Notes: generated by a model from the letters alone, not told the origin. A stretch of 10,760 nucleotides of DNA from an uncultured Muribaculaceae bacterium (GCA_905207535.1 CAJLLX010000063.1:1-10760), one strand, 5' to 3'. Positions 1 to 6,187 are shown, numbered from the stretch's first letter. Program-made: numbers and translations.

Positions 1-1331
1 GAACTGCGGCTCATGAGCAGCGCCAGGTCCATCAGCGCCGCCGATGTGATGGGGTTGGACACCGGCACCAGCACATTAGCCGCCGTTGCCGATGTATCCT
101 CCTCGTCGGGCCGTTCGCGAAGCATCCTGATCTTGATTTTTGAGGCCGCCTGCGAGGCCACGATAGGCGCTATGGCGCAGGTGACGAGGATCACCAGCAC
201 TGTGCCGTTGAGCATCGTCTCGTCCATGATGCGCGTGCCGTCGGGGAGGATCATATTGTAACCGATGGTCACCACGGCGAGGGCCACGGCGGTGTGGGCC
301 GTGGTGAGGCCGAACATCATGCGCCGGTCAGAGCCGTTCATGCGGTAGACCTTCTGGGCGATCCAGGCCGGCACCCATTTGCTCACGAGCGCTATGACGA
401 GCATCACCGAGGCCACGGCCAGGGTGTTGCCGCTCACTATCACAGCCACATTGATCATCATCCCCACACCTATCAGGAAGTAGGGGATGAACAGGGCGTT
501 GCCCACAAACTCGATGCTGTTCATCAGCGGGGAGTCGGAGGGGATGTAGCGGTTGAGTACCAGGCCGGCGAAGAAGGCGCCGAGCACCGGTTCGAGGCCG
601 ATGGCTCCGGCTACCCAGGCGCTGAGAAACACCATCACCATCACATAGACATACTGCGTGACCTTCTCGCTGTAGAGCTTGAAAAACCACCGCGTGATGC
701 GCGGATAGGCGTAGAGCACTGCAAGGCAGTAGAGCGCCAGCTTGAGGCATAGCCAAAGGATGCCCGAGGGGGCGAAGGAACCTGTGTCGAAGATGTTGAC
801 GGCTCCGGCGAGCACCAGAAGGGCGCCCACCACGGCTATGATGGTGCCCACCACTGAGATGAGCACCGAGGGGGCCTTGGTGATGCCGAATCGCGCCGCC
901 ACCGGGTAGGCTATCAGCGTGTGCGAGGCATACATGGCCGCAAGCAGGAAGGCTGTGAGCCAGCCGGTGTGGAGCAGGTACACGCTGCCGAGCACACCCA
1001 TCACCATGGGGATGAGGAATGTGAGCGACCCGAAGAGCACACCCTTGCGGATATTGCGCCGCAGGTGGTACATGTCGATCTCCAGTCCGGCGAGAAACAT
1101 GAGGTAGAGCAGTCCCACCTTGCCGAAAATCTCAAACGAGCTGTCAGAGGCGAGGATATGGAGCCCGTAGGGGCCCACCACCACTCCGGCCACTATCATG
1201 CCGATGATGTGGGGTATCTTGAGCCTGTTGAGGACTACCGGCGCGAGCAGTATGATGGCCATCACGATCAGGAAAATCGCGACGGGATTGGTGACGAGTG
1301 CTGTGGCCGTTGTCAGCAGGCAAGTAATCAA
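1..1331 (-). CDS. Cation:proton antiporter (CPA2 / KefB-NapA type) with start of a C-terminal universal-stress-like domain, 3' end outside the window
   Basis: The reading frame is open from a TAA just upstream of 1331 to the left edge, giving 443 codons without a stop. It encodes an inner-membrane exchanger expected to swap Na+ or K+ for H+. About residues 15 to 395 are strongly hydrophobic with roughly a dozen membrane segments. Family motifs visible are RLKIPHIIGMIVAG (36-49), FLAGLEIDM (79-87) and GLEPVLGAFFAGLVLN (245-260). After a charged linker (about 398-416) comes NVLVPVSNP (419-427), which resembles the start of a universal stress protein domain, as in many Bacteroidota antiporters. 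The first start in frame is TTG at 1331; it gives an N-terminus of about 15 residues before the first membrane helix, as I recall for relatives. GTG/ATG at 1265/1262 would cut into that helix. The gene lies 47 bases after asd on the same strand with no visible promoter or terminator between them, so co-transcription is likely. The transported ion cannot be told from sequence. Confidence 0.88.
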   Translation of the reverse strand, partial: MITCLLTTATALVTNPVAIFLIVMAIILLAPVVLNRLKIPHIIGMIVAGVVVGPYGLHILASDSSFEIFGKVGLLYLMFLAGLEIDMYHLRRNIRKGVLFGSLTFLIPMVMGVLGSVYLLHTGWLTAFLLAAMYASHTLIAYPVAARFGITKAPSVLISVVGTIIAVVGALLVLAGAVNIFDTGSFAPSGILWLCLKLALYCLAVLYAYPRITRWFFKLYSEKVTQYVYVMVMVFLSAWVAGAIGLEPVLGAFFAGLVLNRYIPSDSPLMNSIEFVGNALFIPYFLIGVGMMINVAVIVSGNTLAVASVMLVIALVSKWVPAWIAQKVYRMNGSDRRMMFGLTTAHTAVALAVVTIGYNMILPDGTRIMDETMLNGTVLVILVTCAIAPIVASQAASKIKIRMLRERPDEEDTSATAANVLVPVSNPITSAALMDLALLMSRS

Positions 1332-1378
1332 GATGCGGTGGTATTAGGTGGTGGAAATTTTGCGGTGATATGTGCCCT

Positions 1379-2383
1379 TTATCGGCGGCCAATCAGATGC
1401 TCGGCGATCTGCACGGCATTGAGAGCGGCGCCCTTGCGTATCTGGTCGCCTACAATCCAGAATGTCAGACCGTTGGGATTGGCGATGTCGGCGCGGATGC
1501 GTCCTACATACACCGGATCGTGGTCGGCGACATCGAGCGGCATGGGATACTGTTTTTCGGCGGGATTGTCTACCACCACGATGCCGGGAGCGGCTTCGAG
1601 GGCTTTGCGGGCCTCTTCGGGGCTAATCGGACGCTCTGTCTCCACCCATATCGCCTCTGAATGGGCGCGGAGCACCGGCACACGCACACACATGGCGCTG
1701 ACACTCAGCTCGGGAGCGTGCATGATCTTGCGGGTCTCGTTGAACATCTTCATCTCCTCCTTTGTGTAGCCGTTGTCGGTGAAGACATCGATGTGGGGGA
1801 TGACGTTGTAGGCCAGTTGGGCGGAAAATTTCTCCACCGTCGGTTTTTCGCCGCGTGCGAGTTCAAGATACTGGTTTTCAAGCTCCTTCATGGCCGATGC
1901 GCCGGCGCCGCTGGCTGCCTGATAGGTGGCCACATGCACCCGGCGGATGGGCGACAGGCGATGGATGGGGTTGAGGGCTACCACCATCTGGATTGTGGTG
2001 CAGTTGGGGTTGCCGATGATCCGGCGCGGAGCGTCGAAGGCGTCGTCGCCGTTGACTTCGGGCACCACCAAGGGCACATCGGGGTCCATACGGAAGGCGC
2101 TGGAGTTGTCGATCATCGTGGCGCCGTGGCGGGTGATGACGTCGGCATATTGGCGCGAGGTGGAGGCGCCGGCCGAGGTGAAGGCGATGTCGATGCCTGA
2201 GAAATCGCTCTCGGGGGTGAGCTCCTCCACGGTGACGGGAGTGTCGCGGAAGGTGTATGTGGTGCCCGCGCTGCGGCTTGAGCCGAAGAGGCGGAGCGAG
2301 GTGACGGGGAAATTACGTTGGTCGAGGACCTTGAGGAGCTCCTGACCCACGGCGCCGCTGGCGCCGACTATGGCAATGTTCAT
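1379..2383 (-). CDS. asd: Aspartate-semialdehyde dehydrogenase
   Basis: This cytosolic enzyme reduces aspartyl-4-phosphate with NADPH to aspartate semialdehyde, the branch point to lysine/diaminopimelate, threonine and methionine. The 334 residues match the usual length of the family. The N-terminus carries the nucleotide-binding loop GASGAVGQELL (7-17). The catalytic cysteine is C128 in GNPNCTTIQ, and the catalytic histidine is H241 in RVPVLRAHSEA. The QAASGAGASAM segment (155-165) and the C-terminal GDQIRKGAALNAVQIAE (312-328) are also typical. It starts at ATG 2383, with a Bacteroidota -7 box at 2415-2422 some 32 bases upstream. It is divergent from sodB and probably leads a transcript that continues into the antiporter. 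It looks intact. Confidence 0.97.
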   Translation of the reverse strand: MNIAIVGASGAVGQELLKVLDQRNFPVTSLRLFGSSRSAGTTYTFRDTPVTVEELTPESDFSGIDIAFTSAGASTSRQYADVITRHGATMIDNSSAFRMDPDVPLVVPEVNGDDAFDAPRRIIGNPNCTTIQMVVALNPIHRLSPIRRVHVATYQAASGAGASAMKELENQYLELARGEKPTVEKFSAQLAYNVIPHIDVFTDNGYTKEEMKMFNETRKIMHAPELSVSAMCVRVPVLRAHSEAIWVETERPISPEEARKALEAAPGIVVVDNPAEKQYPMPLDVADHDPVYVGRIRADIANPNGLTFWIVGDQIRKGAALNAVQIAEHLIGRR

Positions 2384-2414
2384 TATAAATTCTGTAGTGA
2401 GGTTTATGATACTG

Positions 2415-2422
2415 CAAAGGTA
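2415..2422 (-). promoter_or_regulatory. Bacteroidota-type -7 promoter box of asd
   Basis: On the minus strand this reads TACCTTTG, an exact match to the Bacteroidota primary sigma factor -7 consensus TAnnTTTG. Nineteen bases further upstream (2442-2445) the minus strand reads TTTC, one mismatch from the -33 TTTG. A transcript starting about 2408 would have a leader of about 25 bases before the asd ATG. Confidence 0.6.
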
Positions 2423-2594
2423 CGATTTTTCGGTGGCGTGGGAAATAACAATGATTAAAAAAAGAAAAAAGCAGTGAGGGAGGCGAACATCACTTGCCGC
2501 CGGAGCGTTTTGAGTATGAATCCTCCGGGGAAACCGGTGGTGACAACTTTAGCTGTTTGTCTCATTATTCAACATATTAAAACGCTCAAAAATT

Positions 2595-3170
2595 ATGAAA
2601 TACGACCAGCCCGATCTTCCCTATGCCGCCAACGCACTCGAACCGGCCATCTCCCAGCGCACGGTAGAATTTCACTACGGCAAGCATGAGAAAGCTTATA
2701 TCGACAACCTCAACAAGCTCATCGAGGGCACCGAGTTTGAGGATCTCCCCCTCGAGGAGGTGATCCGCGACTCCAAGGGTGCGCTCTTCAACAATGCTTC
2801 GCAGGCCTGGAACCACATATTCTACTTCTTCTCCTTCTCTCCCGACGGGGGAGGCGAACCCGACGGCGAACTGCGTGCGGCCATCGACCGCGATTTCGGT
2901 TCGTTCGACAAGTTTAAGAAGGAGTTTGTCGATGCCGGCGTCAAGCTGTTCGGCTCGGGCTGGGTATGGCTGTCGCGCGACCGCGAGGGCAAGCTCTTCA
3001 TCACTCAGGAGAGCAACGCCGGGTCGCCCCTCACCCACGGCCTCACGCCTATCCTCTGCTTCGACGTGTGGGAGCATGCCTACTACCTCGACTATCAGAA
3101 CCGCCGCAAGGACGCCCTTGAGGCCCTCTGGGATGTAGTGGACTGGCCCATCGTGCAGAGCCGCTATTGA
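2595..3170 (+). CDS. sodB: Superoxide dismutase, Fe type (possibly Fe/Mn cambialistic)
   Basis: The product converts superoxide to oxygen and hydrogen peroxide and protects anaerobes during air exposure. The 191 residues match single-domain Fe/Mn dismutases. The four metal ligands are visible: H27 (EFHYGKH), H74 (AWNHIFYF), and D157 and H161 in CFDVWEHAYYLDY. Q70, in NNASQAWNH, sits at the position that in iron enzymes supplies the outer-sphere glutamine hydrogen-bonded to the metal-bound water. The manganese enzymes place it further along the chain. The Bacteroides fragilis relative is known to accept Fe or Mn, so strict metal choice cannot be read from sequence. No Shine-Dalgarno motif precedes ATG 2595, as is common in Bacteroidota, and I found no clear TAnnTTTG box in the 211 bases upstream. 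A strong hairpin follows 12 bases after the stop. Confidence 0.97.
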   Translation: MKYDQPDLPYAANALEPAISQRTVEFHYGKHEKAYIDNLNKLIEGTEFEDLPLEEVIRDSKGALFNNASQAWNHIFYFFSFSPDGGGEPDGELRAAIDRDFGSFDKFKKEFVDAGVKLFGSGWVWLSRDREGKLFITQESNAGSPLTHGLTPILCFDVWEHAYYLDYQNRRKDALEALWDVVDWPIVQSRY

Positions 3171-3181
3171 TCAGATCATAC

Positions 3182-3213
3182 GTCGTGGTCAGCCCCGGGC
3201 GGCTGACCACGAC
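3182..3213 (+). terminator. Strong hairpin after sodB, probable terminator without a T-tract
   Basis: A perfect 13-bp stem (3182-3194 with 3201-3213, arm GTCGTGGTCAGCC) closes a 6-base loop, 12 bases after the sodB stop codon. No run of T follows; the next bases are AT-rich but mixed. It may end transcription or protect the 3' end of the sodB message. Confidence 0.55.
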
Positions 3214-3230
3214 ATAATATAAGCCTTATG

Positions 3231-3246
3231 GTTTATCCGGATAAAC
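3231..3246. repeat. Perfect 16-bp palindrome between sodB and the regulator remnant
   Basis: GTTTATCC is followed directly by its reverse complement GGATAAAC, without a spacer. It lies in an AT-rich gap between two convergent genes, 17 bases after the sodB hairpin. It is not near a recognisable promoter. It could be a protein-binding site left behind by rearrangement, but nothing shows this directly. Confidence 0.5.
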
Positions 3247-3368
3247 TTACGGTTAACAAGAGCTACTACTAACAAAAGATAGAGCACTTAATTGTAAGCA
3301 TAATGTGATGAATGGGGAATCAGGTGCCTGTGAAGGTGCCTGGTTTTCTTTTTGCCCGTACCCGAAGG

Positions 3369-3713
3369 TCAGCGGGAACCCGAAAGTGAGTCGCGGAGCT
3401 CTGACGGGGTTTGGCCGTAGGCTTCGCGGAAACATTTGGTGAAATAAGCGGGGGTGGAGAAGCCGGCTTCGTAGGCTATCTCGCTGATGGACAGCTCGGT
3501 GGTGGTGAGCAGGCGGCGTGCCTCGCGCAGGCGCATGTCGCGCAGCAGCTCCACGGGCGAGATGCCGGTGAGGGCCTTGATCTTGTTGCGCCAGTCGTCG
3601 GAGCTGCACTGCGACACGCCTATGCGCAGTTTGGGCTCGGGGCGCCCCGAGCACGATGCAAAAATCACACTCAATATTATCGTCACCGGCCAAAGCAGCT
3701 TATGTGGATTCAT
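3369..3713 (-). pseudogene. Collapsed hybrid two-component regulator: lipoprotein-type export signal and start of the periplasmic domain joined to a partial AraC DNA-binding domain
   Basis: This is an intact 114-codon frame, but its two halves belong to opposite ends of a much larger protein. Residues 1-21 form an export signal with a hydrophobic core and cysteine (FASC, C21). Residues 29-44 (LRIGVSQCSSDDWRNK) match the beginning of the periplasmic sugar-binding-like domain of Bacteroidota hybrid two-component systems. From residue 45 (IKALTGISPVELLRDMRL) the text is the C-terminal AraC-family domain, with the second helix-turn-helix at about 75-107 (SISEIAYEAGF...YFTKCF...GQTPSELR). Everything between (rest of the sensor, kinase, receiver and the first part of the first helix-turn-helix) is missing. 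Intact relatives are usually over 1,300 residues. An in-frame internal deletion is the simplest explanation. Half of the DNA-binding domain is gone and the remainder would be exported, so function is unlikely. A -7 box remains upstream, so it may still be transcribed. A short membrane-tethered protein is a less likely alternative. Confidence 0.75.
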
Positions 3714-3753
3714 GGCAGGTATGTGACTGATGTTGTTTGTGCCTTTTACGTGC

Positions 3754-3761
3754 CAAAGTTA
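3754..3761 (-). promoter_or_regulatory. -7 promoter box upstream of the regulator remnant
   Basis: The minus strand reads TAACTTTG, a match to TAnnTTTG, about 41 bases before the ATG at 3713. I see no TTTG at the proper -33 distance. It suggests that the original promoter of the deleted regulator survived the deletion. Confidence 0.5.
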
Positions 3762-3797
3762 CAAAATAGTATGTATATACCGCCTGCCGGGGGGCAC

Positions 3798-3835
3798 AAA
3801 AAAACGCATCACCTGCCCTGCGGGCGCGTGATGCG
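3798..3835 (-). terminator. Intrinsic terminator of the winged-helix gene
   Basis: Read on the minus strand, an 8-bp perfect stem (3805-3812 with 3828-3835) continues, after one C-C mismatch, through five more pairs to a 3-base loop. Seven T follow (3804-3798). It sits 111 bases after the winged-helix stop codon and just upstream of the -7 box for the regulator remnant, so it insulates the two. Confidence 0.85.
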
Positions 3836-3946
3836 GATTATGCTGACGCACCTGCGGCCATGAGGGCCGGGGTGCCTGGGATATTGTCTGCCTTTAACGG
3901 AGTGGCAAAGACTCGACGGGCCGCGATGAGTGGCTGGTCGGGTGAT

Positions 3947-4165
3947 TTATTTGTCGCCGGTGAGGGAGAAGAGCAGGTCTTTCTCGTCTTCGGGATTAAC
4001 CTGGATCTCTACTTTGCCCTCGCGTGCGAGCCAACCGATGGCTGCGAAGACCTCTTTGTCTTTCAGTTTGCTGATCTTTTTGAGCTGCTTCAGGCCGAGT
4101 ACGTCGGCTTCGTTGAGGGCGGTCCAAACCTGGCCGGCCCATGTGCCAATTGTTTCTGAATTCAT
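3947..4165 (-). CDS. Small winged helix-turn-helix protein (DUF2582-like)
   Basis: A 72-residue protein. The sequence MNSETIGTWAGQVWTAL, then LGLKQLKKISKLKDKEVFAAIGWLAREGKVEI (about 23-54), fits the small winged-helix family annotated DUF2582 / winged helix-turn-helix domain-containing, common in Bacteroidota. KQLKKISKLKDKEVFAAIGWLAREGKV is a helix-turn-helix with a short beta wing. Relatives as I recall them start with the same ETIG..AG.VW motif, so ATG 4165 is preferred over an in-frame ATG at 4198 that would add 11 hydrophobic, unmatched residues. It is a single-gene unit: a -7 box lies about 70 bases upstream (4236-4243) and a strong terminator lies downstream. The function is not established; DNA binding is suggested by the fold only, and the acidic tail (NPEDEKD) is unusual for a repressor. 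Confidence 0.82.
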   Translation of the reverse strand: MNSETIGTWAGQVWTALNEADVLGLKQLKKISKLKDKEVFAAIGWLAREGKVEIQVNPEDEKDLLFSLTGDK

Positions 4166-4231
4166 AGTGAAAATAATATTTGTTAGTTGGAGTATCAATC
4201 AGTAGTGTTTTACCTTAAATTGCTTATTCAC

Positions 4232-4259
4232 TTTGCAAAATTAGCTAAAATTTTGCAAA
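4232..4259. promoter_or_regulatory. 10-bp inverted repeat overlapping the winged-helix -7 box
   Basis: TTTGCAAAAT (4232-4241) is repeated as its exact reverse complement ATTTTGCAAA (4250-4259) across an 8-base spacer. The minus-strand -7 box TAATTTTG (4243-4236) lies inside the left arm. A dimeric regulator bound here would cover the promoter, possibly the winged-helix protein itself; that is inference. Confidence 0.5.
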
Positions 4260-4466
4260 TGCGGCTGATTCTGAGACACTTTTTATCCTTTTTATTTCTA
4301 CAACAATTGTCAAATGGTTAAGGTTCAGTGGTTTGTGGAGAAGTTTGAAAATCGCCGCGCGGCGGCTAAAATGTTGTTTTACTGAGAAAAACGGCCGGTT
4401 TTTCCTCCCGCCGGGTGCCCGTGGGCGGAGTTGCTGAAAAGCATACGATAAATTTGTGCGATAAAT

Positions 4467-4497
4467 TTTGATGTTAAAAGGGGAATCTTTAATTTTG
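4467..4497 (+). promoter_or_regulatory. Bacteroidota promoter of the DUF1015 gene (-33 TTTG, -7 TAATTTTG)
   Basis: TTTG at 4467-4470, a 19-base spacer, and TAATTTTG at 4490-4497 match both Bacteroidota promoter elements at the correct spacing. Transcription would start near 4504, giving a leader of about 56 bases. The -33 box is embedded in a 13-bp-period direct repeat (CGATAAATTT at 4446-4455 and 4459-4468). The first copy also forms a second possible -7 box (4449-4456). Confidence 0.8.
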
Positions 4498-4559
4498 TAA
4501 TCGTAGGAGAAAAGTATCCGATTCACTCCGCGTTAACCTTAAAACAACAACTGAGCAAT

Positions 4560-5804
4560 ATGGCTAAAATCAAACCTTTCAGAGGTATCCGCCCGCCCCG
4601 CGAGCTGGTAGAGCAGGTGGCATCGCGCCCCTACGACGTGCTCAACTCCGAAGAAGCACGCGCCGAGGCCGAAGGCAATGAAAAATCGCTGTATCATATC
4701 ATCAAGCCTGAGATCGACTTCGAGCCGGGCACCGACGAGCATGATCCCCGCGTCTACGACAAGGCCGTGGAAAATTTCCGCGCTTTTCAGCGCAATGGGT
4801 GGCTGGTGCAGGACTCTGAGGATCACTATTATATCTACGCCCAGACCATGGACGGCCGCACACAGTATGGCATCGTCATCGCCGCCAACGTAGAGGACTA
4901 TGTCAACGGTGTCATCAAGAAGCATGAGCTCACCCGCCGCGACAAGGAAGACGACCGCATGATGCACGTCAAGGTCAACAATGCCAATGTGGAGCCGGTG
5001 TTCTTCGCCTTCCCCGACAACGAGCGCCTTGAGAAGGTGATCTGCGAGGTCACCGCCGGCAAGCCGGAATACGATTTCGTGGCTCCTGACGGCTTCGGCC
5101 ATCACTTCTGGGTGGTAGAGAGCCCCGAGCACACCCGCATCATCACCGAAGAGTTTGAGAAAATGCCTCATCTCTATATCGCCGACGGCCACCACCGCTC
5201 GGCAGCTGCAGCCCGTGTGGGCCTGGAGAAAGCCGCCGGCGACCCCTCGCACACCGGCGATGAGGAGTACAACTACTTCCTGGCCGTGGCCTTCCCGGCA
5301 TCGCATCTGCGCATCATCGACTACAACCGCGTGGTGCGCGACCTCAACGGTCTCACCCCCGCGCAGTTCCTCGACCGTCTGCGCGAAAACTTCCGCGTGG
5401 AGCTCAAGGGCAAGGATGTCTACCATCCCGCCGCCCTGCATGAGTTCTCGCTCTACCTCGACGGTAATTGGTATGCTCTGACCGCTCTCGAAGGGCGCTA
5501 CGACGACAACGACCCCATCGGAGTGCTCGATGTCACCATCTCCTCCAACCTCATCCTCCGCGACATACTCGGCATCACCGACCTGCGCACCGACCGCCGC
5601 ATCGACTTCGTGGGCGGCATCCGCGGCCTCGAGGAGCTGCAGCGCCGCGTCGACTCCGGCGAGATGGCCATGGCCCTGGCGCTCTATCCAGTATCGATGA
5701 AGCAGCTGATGGACATCGCCGATACCGGCAACATCATGCCCCCCAAGACCACCTGGTTCGAGCCCAAGCTCCGCTCCGGCCTCGTGATCCATTCCCTCGA
5801 CTGA
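4560..5804 (+). CDS. DUF1015 family protein
   Basis: The 414 residues match the full length of the DUF1015 family, cytosolic proteins of unproven function that are often found beside serine biosynthesis genes (serA, serC) in Bacteroidota. Landmarks visible are ASRPYDVLN (21-29), a conserved polar stretch IKKHELTRRDKEDDR (119-133), the hallmark ADGHHRSAAA (208-217) and the C-terminal PPKTTWFEPKLRSGL. The two histidines of the ADGHHRS motif and the upstream KHE are the best candidates for a catalytic or metal-binding site; this is inference from conservation. There is no signal peptide or membrane segment. The gene stands alone here, with its own near-consensus promoter and a terminator, and no ser gene is adjacent in the window. 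The start at ATG 4560 gives the typical MAKIKPFRGIRP N-terminus. Confidence 0.93.
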   Translation: MAKIKPFRGIRPPRELVEQVASRPYDVLNSEEARAEAEGNEKSLYHIIKPEIDFEPGTDEHDPRVYDKAVENFRAFQRNGWLVQDSEDHYYIYAQTMDGRTQYGIVIAANVEDYVNGVIKKHELTRRDKEDDRMMHVKVNNANVEPVFFAFPDNERLEKVICEVTAGKPEYDFVAPDGFGHHFWVVESPEHTRIITEEFEKMPHLYIADGHHRSAAAARVGLEKAAGDPSHTGDEEYNYFLAVAFPASHLRIIDYNRVVRDLNGLTPAQFLDRLRENFRVELKGKDVYHPAALHEFSLYLDGNWYALTALEGRYDDNDPIGVLDVTISSNLILRDILGITDLRTDRRIDFVGGIRGLEELQRRVDSGEMAMALALYPVSMKQLMDIADTGNIMPPKTTWFEPKLRSGLVIHSLD

Positions 5805-5830
5805 TCCCTCTCCAAAGGATACCACCAACA

Positions 5831-5874
5831 TGTAGGGACGCACCATGGTGCGTCCTCCGCCCGGATGGCCTACA
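5831..5874. repeat. 44-bp palindromic repeat (REP/MITE-like)
   Basis: The ends are TGTAGG (5831-5836) and its reverse complement CCTACA (5869-5874). Inside is a perfect 20-bp palindrome at 5836-5855 (half-site GGACGCACCA), then a small hairpin GCC-cggat-GGC (5859-5869). The whole can fold into a closed three-way junction. It lies 26 bases after the DUF1015 stop, between convergent genes, a usual place for dispersed palindromic repeats mobilised in trans. Only one copy is in the window, so the dispersed nature is inferred. Confidence 0.6.
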
Positions 5875-5887
5875 AAAATGGCAATAT

Positions 5888-5932
5888 AAAAAGGTGCCAA
5901 TCAATTGAAAATCAATTAATTGGCGCCTTTTT
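5888..5932. terminator. Two-way terminator between DUF1015 and tRNA-Arg
   Basis: Two 20-base arms (5888-5907 and 5913-5932) pair around the 5-base loop AAAAT, with only one G-T wobble and one mismatch. The outer five pairs are A-T, so both strands show a GC-containing stem ending in a T-tract. It serves the DUF1015 message on the plus strand and the tRNA on the minus strand, whose 3' end is two bases away. Confidence 0.9.
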
Positions 5933-5934
5933 CG

Positions 5935-6006
5935 TATCCCCGTAGGGAGTCGAACCCTAATCGTTGGAACCGGAATCCAATATTCTATCCATTGAACTAC
6001 GGAGAC
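5935..6006 (-). tRNA. tRNA-Arg (anticodon CCG)
   Basis: Read from 6006 down to 5935 the sequence folds as a tRNA. The acceptor stem is GTCTCCG with CGGGGAT (two G-U wobbles). The D arm is GTTC/GAAT with the GG of the D loop (AATGGATA). The anticodon stem TTGGA/TCCAA encloses TTCCGGT, giving anticodon CCG, which reads the arginine codon CGG. A 4-base variable loop and the T arm TAGGG-TTCGACT-CCCTA follow. The discriminator base is A, and CCA is not encoded. A -7 box lies upstream at 6063-6070, and the two-way terminator starts two bases after the 3' end. Confidence 0.95.
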
Positions 6007-6062
6007 ATCCTGAGTGTGTTGGCGCGACGTGGCGCTGTGGCTGCCCGCCGCCGTTGCGAATG

Positions 6063-6070
6063 CAAAGGTA
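6063..6070 (-). promoter_or_regulatory. -7 promoter box of tRNA-Arg
   Basis: The minus strand reads TACCTTTG, identical to the box in front of asd. It is about 57 bases upstream of the mature tRNA 5' end, leaving a 5' leader for RNase P to remove. No -33 TTTG is visible at the right distance. Confidence 0.5.
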
Positions 6071-6187
6071 CAAAAAAGTTTTCAGCTTTCTCCGCTACAT
6101 CCTCACAATTTTTTCCCCTCCTCGCCTGCGGATGATAATCCCGGGCGGGGGAGCGCCGGAATGCACTTCCGTTCCCCGATAATCGGG

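Larger units (their letters stand above)
4166..4559. other. Divergent intergenic region between the winged-helix gene and the DUF1015 gene
   Basis: These 394 bases are AT-rich compared with the genes. They hold an inverted repeat and a minus-strand -7 box at 4232-4259, and a plus-strand promoter at 4467-4497. Between them are a GC-only 12-bp palindrome (4353-4364, CGCCGC joined to GCGGCG) and a weak hairpin near 4386-4405. A 23-codon plus-strand frame (4314-4385) is present but unsupported. The longer minus-strand frame across this region (4526-4245) has no family resemblance and overlaps the promoters, so I treat it as chance. Confidence 0.7.

Noticed and set aside
3322..3356. Two copies of AGGTGCCT followed by a T-rich stretch, resembling a terminator
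   Set aside because: The copies are direct repeats, not inverted ones, and only a 4-bp stem can form; there is no credible terminator here for either strand.
4314..4385. A 23-codon plus-strand frame (MVKVQWFVEKFENRR...) containing the GC-only palindrome 4353-4364
   Set aside because: It is too short to judge from composition, with no promoter of the TAnnTTTG type close upstream and no ribosome site. I left it as a description of the gap only.
4245..4526. A 93-codon minus-strand frame in the gap before the DUF1015 gene
   Set aside because: It spans two promoters and repeats, has no recognisable domain and no suitable promoter of its own.
4539..5900. A 453-codon open frame on the minus strand opposite the DUF1015 gene
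   Set aside because: It is the antisense shadow of a GC-rich gene with strong third-position bias. The peptide is His/Val/Gly-rich with no family features, while the plus strand has the DUF1015 motifs.
6175..6187. CCCGA-taa-TCGGG hairpin directly after the mltG stop
   Set aside because: It has only five pairs with a 3-base loop and no T-tract on the minus strand, so it does not qualify as a terminator.
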